In this document: piece by piece, positions 44,006-56,879 of the stretch
How the letters are laid out: the number at the start of each line of letters is the position of its first letter
Position numbering within the stretch: position 1 is the first letter of the stretch
From: Inia geoffrensis
Lineage: Eukaryota > Chordata > Mammalia > Artiodactyla > Iniidae
Assembly (NCBI GenBank): GCA_036417435.1
Contig: CM070899.1
Coordinates: 70,066,501 to 70,130,500, forward strand
Direction of reading: 5' to 3'
DNA length: 64,000 nt
The notes under the pieces: generated by a model
What the model saw: only the letters and a program-made list of their open reading frames with translations
The model's database searches: none
What the model was told of the DNA's origin: nothing
Translations under genes and position numbers: made by a program

Positions 44006-46785
44006 AATCATTCTCTGTCCCCTGAGAGAGTATAAAGTTTTCTATAAATACAAAACAAGAGCTAGAAAAACAAATGTATTCCTATGTGAGATAAATATAT
44101 CAAACATCTTAGATTTAAATACATATATATTTATATATGGTTCTGGCTTTGAAACATTGGTATTGGGACTCCTATGGAGGAATCCTAGCTGAATACTTTA
44201 TCCTTAAACGCTAGTATTGTAAAGGTACACTGCAATGAAAAGTAAGTAATAAGTATGAAAAATCTTGTCTTAGAAGGAAGATATAATTGGTGACATATTG
44301 AAACATTAATTATTTTTACCCGTATATACCATTATATTTTAAGAATATAGAAACCTATAAAATATAAAGGATTATAGAATTAATAAATGTAGCTCAACCA
44401 GTCTAGTATTTTTCCTAGTTTTAAAATCAGAATTGCAAAACAGAATTTACTTTATGCATTAAGGAAACCAGAATCTTGTGTATCAGAACTTTTCGGTGGA
44501 GGGGTATGAAAGAGGTTAGCATAGTCCACCTGATAGAGCTTTCTTTTTCTAATTTAATAAATTCCTAGGTTCTTTTGACTTTCCACACAAAAGATGAAAT
44601 CTGTATTAATGTTCTATGTGAATTGTGATTCTAGAACATCCTATAAATTAAGGCATAACTTGGGGTACATGATGAGTGTACATACTTTCTCAATAGTTCC
44701 CATTTCTGCCTCTTTTCCCCCACAGAGACCGACAGTAAATCCCATTGCTAACAGAAACCAACTTGATCACAGGGAGTTCTGAGACCCACACCCCCTGTTG
44801 CCCTTAGTATTTCTTGACTTTTCTGATTCCTTCTCCCTCTTGCTCTCACTCCCTTTTCCCTCTCCTTTTCCCTCTCCCTGTCTTAGCAAAAAGAAAAAGA
44901 GGATATTGATACATAATCTATAGGGCTCTGGTCAAAAAGGAGGTGGAAGAAAGATAGTAAAGATTCAGAGACTGAAAATTGCTCTTTTACTTAATCTGTT
45001 AGTATCCATATGCCGGTTAGTATGAAGTTGAATTGTTTCTGTTGGAAAGTTGTTTTCTAAAATGCTAAGGTTTTGTGGATATTGATGACTGAAGTACGAC
45101 AGCTCATATGTACCGTTGAATACTCTGACAGCATGAAAAAATTTACTGGCTGCTGGCTGTTTTATCTTAATGTACCTACAAGTGCCACATATATTACAGT
45201 TTCTTCATGCTTAAAAGGTTTTTCATTGTTGTATAGGAGTGCTGTCTGTTTTCAACTCATGATTTCCTCACTGGGGCTTTCTCCCCTGTCACTGAAGTAA
45301 TTTACTTTCATAATAAGTCCCAATCACTGTTTGTGGCAGTGTTTTCCTCTACATGTTTAAAAGTGATTAATTGATTTCTATCAGTCGTATTTATAGAATG
45401 TAATTCTTTACAGCAAATAAAAACAAAATGTATCTGTGCTATTACCAATTCATGTCTGAAAACTTAGAAACAAACTATATGACTATATTTGGAATATTTA
45501 TTCCAGGGCACAAGAATCACTATCCAAGTATGCATATCATAATGCTATCAATGTATTAGCTTCTCAATATTTGATGTTGACAAAAATGATGAGGAATGTC
45601 CATATCCCATTAATATTACTCAGTAAATCATTTAGTTTTTAGTTCCCCCAATCTAAACTTTTTAGTAAAGTGAGTAATTTCTGAGATATACAGATAATAA
45701 GATCAAATAAAGTCCCATTTAGAATTATCTTGTCATCGGTTTTTCGAATTTGGTAACACAACTTCTATTCAAGGACGTAATAATTAAGATCTTAGATATA
45801 AAACTAAGGTATTCTAAGCAGAAATGGGTTGGCTTATATCAAGATAAACTAAAAATCTCAAACACTCCATTTCCAAGATTACCTCATAGAACTAGAACAG
45901 CACTTAACAGCTAGGAAATTCTATCCTGTAGGATCACAAAAAAGAAATGGCTATTCAGATTAAAAGATATGGGATACTGCTTTTTCCTTCCAATATGTCT
46001 GAATAGGCCTTATTTACAAAGACACTCCTCAAATAGCAGTATACATTTTACATATTCAAGAATACTTATGAAAAAGGTAATTATCCAACATTTCTTTGAC
46101 TCTTCAGGAAAAAAGAGCAAACAATGCTCGTAATGTGGCTACAACATAAACTTTATTTCATTCACATATTTGAGGTAAATTGCTGAAAACAAATATGATT
46201 TACATTGCAAACAATTTTATCTCTACATTATTTAGACACAAACAGATGTTACTGAATGTCTGATTTCTGATAGCATAGAACACTTTTAAAAATCTTTGTA
46301 ATAAAATATTTGATGAGTTATTATAAGTTACAAGAACTATATCAGCCATGTGGAAGCCATGTTGATGGAGAAAAATGCCAAACTTTTCTGGATGATTTGT
46401 GGCTGAGCTGCCCTCTCTGCTGTGGATCTTTTTGCTGTGGAAATGACAGAGAATTAATTTTCCAGGATGAGAGAGAAAGAGAAGAAAAGGTGTTTTGGTC
46501 AAATTAGGCAAGTATGGCTACGAAAAATTTAGGATATTAGACTGCCATATTTGGATCTGGAACTATTCAAAAGAGTAACTTCTATAAGAAGTTACCAGGG
46601 AATTAACATTCCAAGCTGACTTCCTCCATCGCTGTGGTTATTCATACAGTCTTAAACTGATTGAAGAATTAACTGATATTAAGAATCTGGGCTCAAATAT
46701 AGTATGATAGAAAGCCTCAGAATTCTTCCTACAGTCAAATGTTATATATTAATACTCATTTTACAACTTTTACTGTAACTTAGTG

Positions 46786-46787
<2 letters not shown>
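44006..46787. other. Repeat-poor stretch without recognised genes
   Basis: No transposon end recognised. Notable local features are a pyrimidine tract ending in TAG (44,836-44,886) and a minus-strand AATAAA near 46,150. Neither is supported by a neighbouring exon-like frame. Confidence 0.5.

Positions 46788-46829
<42 letters not shown>
46788..46829 (+). repeat. (TG)n microsatellite
   Basis: About 20 uninterrupted TG units followed by an AT-rich tail. Long pure TG runs are typically polymorphic and can adopt Z-DNA. Confidence 0.97.
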
Positions 46830-46831
<2 letters not shown>

Positions 46832-49800
46832 ATTATATATTAAACCTATTGGTAAAATAGCATCAACAAAGATCCTGAATGGAAGAAATTTTACATAGTT
46901 TAAAAAAAAAAGAAAGGGAAGGAGCCCTCTGACATTTAGTTCAACTAAATGACCCTTCTCAACTGGGGTATCCAGTGAATATTATTCTCATAAGTATATT
47001 TTATTTTCTGTAGTAAATCACAGAATTCATTAGATCAGCATGGTTGAATAATCTGAACTGGTCCTAGCACTTTCTTAATTCAATCCCTCTCTTCTATGAA
47101 TTTACACAGCTGTTTAGTTCTTTTGTAAACAGGGAAGGCTAGGCACTCATGCACAGATCTTTTTAGCATATGAAACATATTGACATGAATATAACATATG
47201 TGCCAAAGCAATATTATTCAGTTAACATTTCAATGAAATGCAACATAAAATTTTAAATTACATATTTCTGCATGTGTTTGATCCTTGTTTACTGTATCTG
47301 ATCCAGAAAAAAAAAAAACTCTTATTATGAAAAAACATCTCTAATATCTTTGCAATTTAATAACATGAGAAAAGAATGGTTATAAGCAGTCGTTTATTTC
47401 TAATTGCTCCAAAGTCATGAATATCAACACAGCAATTTTAGCTGATCAGGAATTTTGATACATATGGCAGATGTCCAGGAGAAGGGCAGTGACAGACACG
47501 AGTATGTCATACACAGAAAGCAGGTAGGATCATTTTGTGTCTTGAAGCAGCAAAGCAAAAGACACGTTCCCACTCTGGTTGAAGTACATCACCTTCAGCA
47601 AGTCTGTCGCGTCTTATCACCTTAGTTCTTCAAATAGAACGCACAAGCTCTTTTCCTTTCTTAGGTAGAATGGTGTGATTATTAATTACTTGCTTTTTAC
47701 AATAAAATACTCATAATATGTAGTATACTAAATTATATATTTTCTTTTCATCTTATTTCTAAGTCTCCATTAATGAAATCTTTTTATGAGTTAATACCTA
47801 TCTTCTGTTCTCAGAAATATAGAACTATTAAAATCTAAATATTTATCTACTAAAATATTTTAGAAATATCTTTTGCCTTTTATTCATTGTGTAACTATGC
47901 GGAGTTGTCAATCCCGTAACTGGAATGTAGTGTTACACTTCTGTTTATAATTGCACAACAATTGTATATTCCACTAGAATGTAAATTTCATAACACTATG
48001 TATAACTGTCTTAATGCGTACTTAAATGTCTTAATACATACTTAAACAATATATCCTTTCATTACTACAATTCTCTACATAAGCAAATATTTCAGAGTAG
48101 AACACAAAAGAGTTTTACAAGTGGAGCAGTTCCTAGAAGTCAAAAGTAGGCAGCTTTTTTTTCTGAAATGTTAGTATCAATTTTCAGATGTTGGATACAG
48201 ACTGAATGGGGAAGAAAACCTAGACAGGAACATGGAGTGTGTATTATGTCAACTGCATATGAAATTTCAAATTAAGGTTCATGTCATTTTTACATGCTTA
48301 TGCAAACAACGATTCATATGTATGTCCTCTGGATCATAATACTTTTACTTTTCTTCCCTTACCTAAAAAGTAAAACAAACAAACAAAATAAAATCCAAGC
48401 CATATATTACAATCTGACCCAAGCAACAAGGAGGGGTGAGGAACTGATACCAACTAAGCACTTGACTCCCCAGGAAGAGGAGGTAAATTGTCTCTCTATG
48501 CATGAAAGAATTGAAGGGAGGCACAAGGATATTAGATATTTTGCAATATGCTGTAAAAGCTCCCATAGAAAGTGCTGCTGCAATCAGATCTCTTTTTCTT
48601 TCTTTTTTTTATTAATAAAAGTGAAGTACTGGCTGGCTTCCTTGCTTATATGACTAGTCTGAGTCCCTAATCTTCAGAAGGTATCAGTCCTGCTGACTTA
48701 ACTCACGCTGGTTATCATTTAGCCCCTGCGCTTCCTGGAGGGGACTTGACAAGAAACAGGGAATTTTAGGTAAATGAAATTTATGCTGACGTTCTCTGCA
48801 GTGGAGCTGATTTTAAAGTCTGATTAAGAGAAGGAAGGGCCTCTTTGGGCAGGTCTCTCACTTATGTTATTTCTTGAACAATCATCCCTCAGGTTTTGCT
48901 GGCTCTAAGGGATTCTTTATGGCTTTATTTGAACACCAGTAGGTACTAATAAAAAGCCTGAGAAATACCCCTTCTAGGGATTTCCAGCCCTGATGGGCCT
49001 GAGAAGTAAAATTTTTAAATGCATCAGGTTTAGTTAAAAAAAAAAAAAAAAAATTTAATGATTCATCATTCATTCATCCTCCCTAGCAATCATTTGAATA
49101 ACAGGAATTATTTTCAAAAAGCTCCATGCAGATTAATTGGATATTTTTCTTGAGGGAAGAGTTGAAATGGCAATTCAACTTCAGCTTCAGTCATAAACTT
49201 CATGATTTTTCACTCAGTCTTTATTGCTCCATAGGGTCATTAGCTTGCTAAGGAGCTTCTGGTGCCATTACACAGTTTTGTGCCGTGTGAAAGCAGGGAC
49301 CCCGATGTTTGGGCAATTCCACAGTTGGACTAGAGTTTCTGGTTTGCTTCCTGGAAGGAGCTTTGTTACACCTAAAGTGAGGTGGCTTTAATGAAACTCC
49401 ATTGCTGATGGCTAAAGGGCTTCCTGTGTCTAGTTAGAACTTGGAGAGGAGGTGAATTGAGACCCTTCTCATTATGCCCCGGGGAAGCATTGTTAGCATC
49501 CGGGAGAATTTGGTTTCTGGAGTTTTCGTTTGCACAGATTCCACACTGTGTTATCCACTGCCAGTGGGATAAAAGGGGTTTTTGAAGAGAATTGATACCA
49601 TGATTCTCATATGAACAATGCTTCATGTGATAGGCATGACCAATCTAAAGATAAGTATTTCAAAAGGAAAGAAAAAGTTAATTCTGTTCTTTGGAGTAAA
49701 GCATACCAAGGGCAGGAAAATATTAGAAATGGAATAAATTTGTATCATAGGTATTAATTCATAAGAATAGCAACAGCAACAAAATATTCTGATTTGTGAA

Positions 49801-51540
49801 AAGCAACTTCAAATTTGTACATTGTTTTCTCTTATTTATCAGTGAAAATCTTGGTTTCATATAAACTTTTAATCTTGTCAAATTGCTCTCTATTTGAATA
49901 AGCTAACACACACACACACACACACACACACAAGCATCTGTCTTTAGAAATGTTTGAGTGTTCACACAGAGAAAAATGATTTAAAATATGTGGATGCCAT
50001 ATTTCTTTTAGGCTAGTAATCTACTGTACAAGTTTCACTAAGGCAGTTCTTTAATTCTTTCTATAAGATCCTAAGTAGTTTTAGATAAATTTATAGATAA
50101 TTTCCCAAGTGCTACAGATTACTTTATCAGGAAGTACTTTTAGTAATTATTCTAATTTTTCAACAGTTAATTCCAGTCCAGTCATTCATTCCCATTGGAT
50201 GTGAAGATTAACTGATGGTTGTTCTGCCTGTGGCAACCAGTTACATTAGTGAATTGCCTTTTGAAATTGTCCCTTGGTTCTTTTGCAGTTATATTTAAAG
50301 TAAGTTATTCTCTTACTAATCATATAATCATAAATACATTCCCTTGCTTTCCTCTAACTCATGAGCATTGACACAGGAAAAAATCTAGAAACTGATGAAG
50401 GATTTGGAAGTCTCACTTATATTTTTTAGCAATAGACACATGTTTACATATTGATGGTGCACATTCTCCATCAGCACTCATACATCTACCTCTGGTCAGA
50501 TGTCAATATGATGTTTGCCCCACTGTGATAAACAATGAGGAGAATAGATTCAAGAAAAAAATCATTTTCATATGTCTTTCCTATAGAGTCAAATTTGAAC
50601 TCAGTTAATTCTGACTCTCCAATTCAGCATGGTAGCCAGGAGTTTCACTTATTAGAACTCCCTGCCCACTTCTAACATTTTGACGTATTCAACTCAAATA
50701 CTGAGTCAAAAATCAAGAAGAAATTAAGCTGAGTGCAGTTAAATTCAGTCTTATATTCAGGTCAGACCAGAAATGAAAATTAGAGAAAGTGCCAAATTTG
50801 ACTGATCATTGAAAAAGATAAAGTCTAAGATTTTAAGTTTAACTGCTATACAGTAATTTAAACCTCAAACTCTTATAGACATAATGTTTTGAAATATTGA
50901 AATGATTCTTTTCCTTTTAGAAAAATAAAAGATTTCAAGCAAGTATAAATTTCACATTTTTCTTACCCGTCCAACTTCTCTTGTACTTTATTCCCCATAT
51001 CAGTGGTCATCTCCCCTTCAGAACTCTTCTTGATTATTCTCATTTACCATATTTTCCTCTTATCATATGTCAACATGATTCAAATACCTGTCCTAATCAC
51101 ATATTTTCATATAATCACATGCTGTCAGGTACAAAGTTTCTTATAATAACTCCTTCATCTACTCTTTCAGAGTAACAAACTAATCCGTTTACATTTTCTT
51201 TATATCCTTCGAATTTCGGGCTTTTTGCTTGCATAGGTAGATATATCTAAGCCCTTAAATATTGACATTGAAAGCCCACCAGAGAAGAAGGACTCTCACC
51301 TCTAGTCTTCAAGTTGGAGCTCTGAAGGTTTATACTCAAGAATTAAGGACACACCAGAGCTAAACTAACTCTCACAAAACTGAAATCCAGCCACAGATCA
51401 GCTGAATCTTAACTGAAGTCTGATGTTCTTTCTCTAGACTTAGACCAAGAAGCAGTCTCACAGAGTTGAGGGGTCAATAACTGGGTTGAGTTAGGGCAAT
51501 CTGCCCATGGCCTGGCTGCCTACCAGAATCAGAAGTAAAT
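46830..51540. other. Repeat-poor stretch without recognised genes
   Basis: About 4.7 kb in which only a (CA)13 run and A-runs (for example 49034-49051) stand out. ORFs of 60-119 codons on both strands show no recognisable protein. An old or unnamed repeat could be hidden in 50,980-51,500. Confidence 0.5.
49907..49932 (+). repeat. (CA)13 microsatellite
   Basis: Thirteen perfect CA units. Confidence 0.95.
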
Positions 51541-52700
51541 ATTCTCTGGGGAAAGAGTATGTAAGTCAGAGTCTGAGCCACAAATTGTCTGTACTGATTT
51601 TCATACACAATGTCTGACATTTAACAGAACGTTGTCTGGTATACCAGGGCACAAAAACCAAAGGGCCCAAAACTAAGAAAAAATAGACAATACAATTAGA
51701 TCCACAGGTGATGCAGATACTGGAGTTAACAGACAGGTTTTTAAACAAATGTAAATAACATTTTCAAGAAAGTAAGACATATTCTTGAAATTTTCAGCAG
51801 GAAACTGGTCTGCGTAAAATAAGCAAATGGATATGCTAAAGCAGAAAAATAACAATAATTTAGATGAGTTTTATGGCAGATAAATTTAACTGTTTTACCT
51901 TCTACAGAGTGATAAATTAGCCAGAGTTGGGCAAAGATTTCTTCAGCAGGACATAGCTTCTGTAGAAAAGAGGATTAGTAAAGAGAAATTTAAGTCAGGA
52001 GAAAATGTCCAAACTGAAGCACAGAGAGAATGAAGAATGTAAAATACAGAAAACAATGTAATAGCCATATGGGATGTGACTAAATGTCTAAATCATGTGT
52101 ATATGTAGTATCAGAAAAAGAGAAAAACAGGAATAAGGAAAAGGAATATTCAAAGAGTCAATAAAAGAGAATGTTCCAAAACTAAACAATGACACTGAAA
52201 CAAAAAAGAATTTGTACTATCAACCTCAAGAAGAATAAATACTAAGAAAAGCACACTATGATATATCATAGTCTAACTGCTGAAAATCGAAGACAAAGAA
52301 AATGTCTTAAAGTATCCAGAGATTCTGATATATTATATTCAAAGCAGTAATAGTAAGACTAATAACCTATTCTCAATAGTTATAATGGAAGCCAGAGAAC
52401 AGTGAAATGACATCTTTTTCAGTGGGCCAATCTAGATTCTATCAACATAGAAGATATTCCTCATAAATAAAGGTTAAGTAGAGACAGTTTCATAAACTGC
52501 GCAGACCCATATTAAAAAAACATCTCAGTAAGTTCTTCAGAAAGACATAAGCAAGGGTCTACAGAAAGAAATATAAAATAAAAAGGGTAAAAATGTGGGT
52601 AAATCCAAATAGCTATAGCCTATCTAAATCAATAATGCTAATATCCCTCAGAGTTAAAAAATACATTTATCTAACACAAGATATAAGGCCTCAACACTAA
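51541..52700 (+). repeat. HAL1/old L1 ORF1-like fragment
   Basis: Decayed plus-strand ORF1-type sequence: 'ccaaactgaagcacagagag', 'atgttccaaaactaaacaat', 'tctaactgctgaaaatcgaa', 'gtatccagagattctgatat', 'gaagccagagaacagtgaaa', 'agtaagttcttcagaaagac' and 'atgtgggtaaatccaaatag'. These match HAL1 ('half-L1', an old element carrying only ORF1) or an old L1M ORF1. Many stops; inactive. Confidence 0.65.
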
Positions 52701-53860
52701 AAATTACAAAACACCATTGAAAGAAATTAAGACAAACAGAGGAATATGCTATCTTTACCAATTAGAAGACTCATTATTGTTATGTCAATTGTTACTCAAG
52801 GTATATAAAATTCAGTAGAATCCCAATAAAAATTCCAGAAGGTTTTTTTGTGTGTGGAAATTTAAAATCTGATTTTAATGTTTCTATGGAAAGACATAAA
52901 ATCTTAAAAAAAGCAACCTTGAAGAAGAAGAAAGCTAGAGAATGTACACTACCAGATACCAAGACTTATTATAAAGTTAGAATAATTAGATAGTGTGGTA
53001 TTGGCACAAGGATTGGCACAAAGGCATCACTACGATTCAGGGTGGGAAGTATAGTCTTTCTAAATAAATTATGGTAAATTAATTGGATAATTAATTTGTC
53101 CAGTTAATGCATGGAAAACATAAATTCTTCCCTACTTTACACTGTAGACAAAGATTAGTTCAAAGTGAATGGATCATAGCAAAATGTGAAAACTGAAAGT
53201 CTAAATCATCTAGAAGGAAACAGAGGAAACTATATTTATGACTATGAGATAGGCAAATATTTCTTATGTGGGATATAAAAAAACCTAACCATTAAATAAG
53301 AATTAGATAAATTAGATTTAATTAAAATATATAACATCTGTTCATCAAGATATATTGTTAAGAGAGTGCAAGGCAAGTCAGAAACTAGGGAAAGGTATTT
53401 GCAATGTCTCTGTCTAAGAAAGGGCTCAAATTCATAATGTATATGGAATTCCAACCAAAAAAAAAGACTCAATTTTAAAACGAGCAAAAAAACTCAACGG
53501 GCATTTCACAAACACAAAGTTTTCCAAATGGACAATAAGCATATAAAAACATATTTAACATCATTACTAAGCAGGGAAACTAAACCCACAATATTATGCC
53601 ACAATATACCCACAAGAATGGCTAAAGAAGAATGTGCAATATCAAATAATGGGAAGAATGGATCAATTGTAAATTAGCACATCACTGGTGGGAATATTGG
53701 TTGGTACTAACACACTTGAAATCTATATGACAGTATCTACTGAAACTAAATATGCACCTAGTCTGTCATCCAAAAATTCCACTCCTATGTGTATACCCAA
53801 CAGAAAATGTGTGCTGATGTCCACCAGAAGACATATATACATGAACAGATTGATATATAG
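52701..53860 (+). repeat. Old L1 ORF2 3' portion
   Basis: Plus-strand, strongly decayed ORF2 end: 'agatagtgtggtattggcac', 'aaagtgaatggatcatagca', 'aatcatctagaaggaaacag', 'atattgttaagagagtgcaa', 'aactagggaaaggtatttgc', 'ttccaaatggacaataagca', 'cactggtgggaatattggtt' and 'ttccactcctatgtgtatac'. This is the usual order of the last third of an L1M ORF2. The microsatellite block follows. Confidence 0.72.
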
Positions 53861-53864
53861 ATTA

Positions 53865-53888
53865 TAGCTAGCTAGCTAGCTAGCTAGA

Positions 53889-53932
<44 letters not shown>
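53865..53932. repeat. (TAGC)n followed by (TA)n compound microsatellite
   Basis: TAGC repeated almost six times (53865-53887), four bases of spacer, then about 20 TA units (53892-53932), then a short CACA patch. Both repeat units are self-complementary, so each strand can fold on itself. Confidence 0.97.
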
Positions 53933-53941
<9 letters not shown>

Positions 53942-54539
53942 GAAGACACATACATACCAACAATAAAAAAAAACTGGAAGGGGCTTCAGGGCAATAAAGA
54001 TGGAGTTGATATCAGTGTAACTGCTTTACAAATGGAACAACTGAGTGACATGAATACATAAGCAGAATTGGTCATGCTTTCCAGTAGCTCTGGCGCTGGA
54101 ATGCATAAAGCAATAAATCACCTCTTTGTGTCTACAAACCCCAAATTTAAGCTTATAGAAGAAAGAGAGGCAGACAAGATGAGGCCAGAATGAACGATTC
54201 AATGTGAAGATGGGCATGGAGATAGTAATAATTTTCCTACTCCATCTATTCCATATCCCACCATAAGACTTCCTCCACAAGGCCAATAAAAGCAGGGTAA
54301 AGTGGAAAAAATGTATTATCTGGGTGGGTGGGGGAAGCACTGCAAAACTATTTTTAACCGTATCAAAAAAGTGAAAAAAAATCTATCTGAAACCAAGTTG
54401 TTTGCAGTGATTCCCTCTCAGGGATACATTTCCAATATTGTATACTTCTATAGTGATGGAACTTTTTATAAGGAGCACTTTTATATTATCATACAAGTTA
54501 CAATAAGTTCTTTTAAAGACTAAAATATATGTAGAATTT
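53933..54539. other. No gene or named repeat recognised
   Basis: The first ~100 bp may be the end of the old L1. The rest shows no landmark. Confidence 0.45.
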
Positions 54540-55215
54540 CATGATAGCAAGAGCAAAGAAGCAGAAAATGATAAATGGTCTTAAAATGTTTCAAATGTTC
54601 TAAAGTCCTTGCATTGTCTGGCAAGTAGAAGTATCAATATACATTAGTCTTCAATAAGTTAAGATGAATATTGTAATCTTTAGAATACCCATTAAAAGAG
54701 TAGTGAAAAATGGATATGAGTAATAGCATGGGAGAAACTGAATAATTAAAAGTACTTGAATTACCCAAAAGAAGGCAAAAAAGGAAAAATAAAAGGAACC
54801 CAGAACAGTTGGAACAAACAGAAAACAAATAGTAGATTAAACCCAAATTTGTCAGTAGTTATATAAAATTTAAGTGAACTAAATACTCCAATTAAAATAC
54901 AGCAATTAAACTAGATTTTTAAAATATGTGCGGCTTACAGAAGACACACATTAAATGTAAGGTTGCAGAAAAATTGAAAGAGAAAGGGTGTAAAAAGATA
55001 TACCATGTAAACACCAAAAGGAAGTACAACTGGTATAATTATATTTATATTAAACAAAGTAGACTTTAAGACCAGTAGTATTGCTAGAAATAAAGAAATT
55101 TTGCAATAAATCCATAAAGACTTCAAAATTCTAAATTTTATGCACCCATACAAATAAAGAAGTCTAATTATGTAGACTTCTTGGCAAAGTAATAATAAAA
55201 CGAACAAGGTCCAAG
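54540..55215 (+). repeat. Old L1 fragment: inter-ORF region and ORF2 endonuclease start
   Basis: Plus-strand text 'aactaaatactccaattaaa', 'gcttacagaagacacacatt', 'aaaagatataccatgtaaac', 'aaacaaagtagactttaaga' and 'ctaaattttatgcacccata' matches the start of L1 ORF2 (endonuclease). It lies 3' of an ORF2 C-terminal block in the same orientation, so it is a separate insertion or the result of rearrangement. Confidence 0.7.
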
Positions 55216-55339
55216 ATTCTTTCTTATGAAGTAAAATACTTGGGATCTGTGGTAGATATTTTTCCTACACAAATTTTTTTTTTAACCGCCTGTTGATTCA
55301 AAGCTATGTTCCAAAAAATAGAGGCTGGCATTCTTCTAA

Positions 55340-55525
55340 GTGCCAGATGCATAATGATATTATATATGCTTTTTGGTCTGATTTCTCTCACCATATTATA
55401 AGATCTTTGAGTATGGATCTGGTTTTATAACTATTTGTATCTTTCACGTCATGTAGCAGAGTACTTACACATAATAAATGCTCAAAAAATAATAGCTGTT
55501 TAATTAAATAGATGAAACTTTGTGG
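55340..55525 (+). repeat. L2 LINE 3' end
   Basis: 'tctcaccatattataagatc', 'tttgagtatggatctggttt', 'gcagagtacttacacataat' and 'aaatgctcaaaaaataat' match the L2 3' terminus. Confidence 0.65.
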
Positions 55526-56129
55526 TATTTTCCATGATACCTAATATCTTTCTCCTGCTATGGAGCTTTCAAAATCTATTTTTTGTTTTGTAATAATTAA
55601 CCATAATTAGACAACATAGGTGTTATATTTTCGTATTACAGATGAATAGGTTATACTGATTGGCCATTAAACATTCAAAAATTAGAAAGGGCTTAGTTAA
55701 CTTGTAAATAAACAAAAATGATTTTCAAATCTACTTTTTCTGTTTTCTTGCATATAGTAGATATCCAATACAATAGTTATTGTTAATTTCCATATATAGG
55801 TTGTCTGTATTCACCAAATATAAAAATTATTATCAATCAGAATTTTAATAACATTTTTTCAGCTATTCTACGTCTTCTGTATACCCAACATCTCCCTTTG
55901 AAAAGGAGATGTTGATAGTATATAAACCCAGTAAATCCTACCCTCAGATGAAAATCAGAAATAAAAACAGAGGGTCAATAAAACCTTATTTTTCAATCCA
56001 CTATTTTTCTCAGGAATTTTAAATCTGCTCTGAAAAAAATAGTACGTTTTCATTATCCCTTTTTCATTCCTTGAAATTTTGCCAACTGATTTCTGTTCCC
56101 AACAATGTTAATGTCCAACCTCCTAAACT
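55526..56129. other. No gene or named repeat recognised
   Basis: AT-rich. A 10-bp perfect inverted repeat lies at 55886-55914; otherwise nothing noted. Confidence 0.5.
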
Positions 56130-56560
56130 GATGATGTCTTTTAGTTTTTCTCCTATCCCATTCTAGCCAAACTGTCCCTTGAAACTTTCCCCATTGCCGT
56201 AATTTTTCCTTGTATGCCTATTATACTCTCTCTACTTTTTAGTTTACTAGGAAATCTCTTTTCCCTTTGTCTGGTCCTTCCAAGTAGGCAGACCTCCAAA
56301 GTTGAAGATAGAATTCCCTTCTCCTCTCACACTGCACAGACTGTCTCTGAAACCTCATCGACCTTGGCAACATCATATATTTATTTCTATGTGAATGATT
56401 CCCAAATTTCACTTACAGCCCTGCCTTCTGAACATTGCCATATGAATGTCTTTCTAATTACTCACCAAAGTCCATTTATTCTACCCCTTAAAATACCTCT
56501 GGAGTCTTTGTAACTTTTTCCCCAGCATCCCCACTTAGCTATGATCTCAGTAATCTAATG
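56130..56560 (+). repeat. L2 LINE fragment
   Basis: 'tgaatgattcccaaatttca', 'acagccctgccttctgaaca' and 'aatacctctggagtctttgt' match an interior L2 block ('gatgactcccaaatttatatctccagcc...ttggagtcatcc'). Confidence 0.55.
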
Positions 56561-56879
56561 TAAAGGTTATTTATTTATTTTTCTGGCCATCAGCCTTGCA
56601 TCTCCAAACTAAGGTCAGTAGAACTTCACTTTCCCAAGATAAATTTTTTATAGAAGATTCATATCAAGAGATATTCCCTGAAGAAAAAAACTGAAGGATC
56701 AAAAATATTTGAGTAATGCTACATCTTAGTGCCTGTTTGCAACAAACCATAATGAATACTAGCACATGAAAGGCTCTAGGAAATAATGTCTTTAAGAATC
56801 CAGTATTTAATCATGTATTCTGTAGAATATACTTTGGCAAAAGCTGTGCTGGAGTTGCTAAAGTTGTTCCTCCATGCCC
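56561..56879. other. No gene or named repeat recognised
   Basis: AT-rich spacer with no landmark recognised. Confidence 0.45.

Noticed and set aside
46200..46511. 103-codon ORF on the minus strand near the AATAAA
   Set aside because: No recognisable domain and no splice structure; another 65-codon frame overlaps it on the opposite strand.
48294..48653. 119-codon ORF on the plus strand
   Set aside because: No recognisable domain; Lys/Asn/Phe-rich composition typical of AT-rich DNA.
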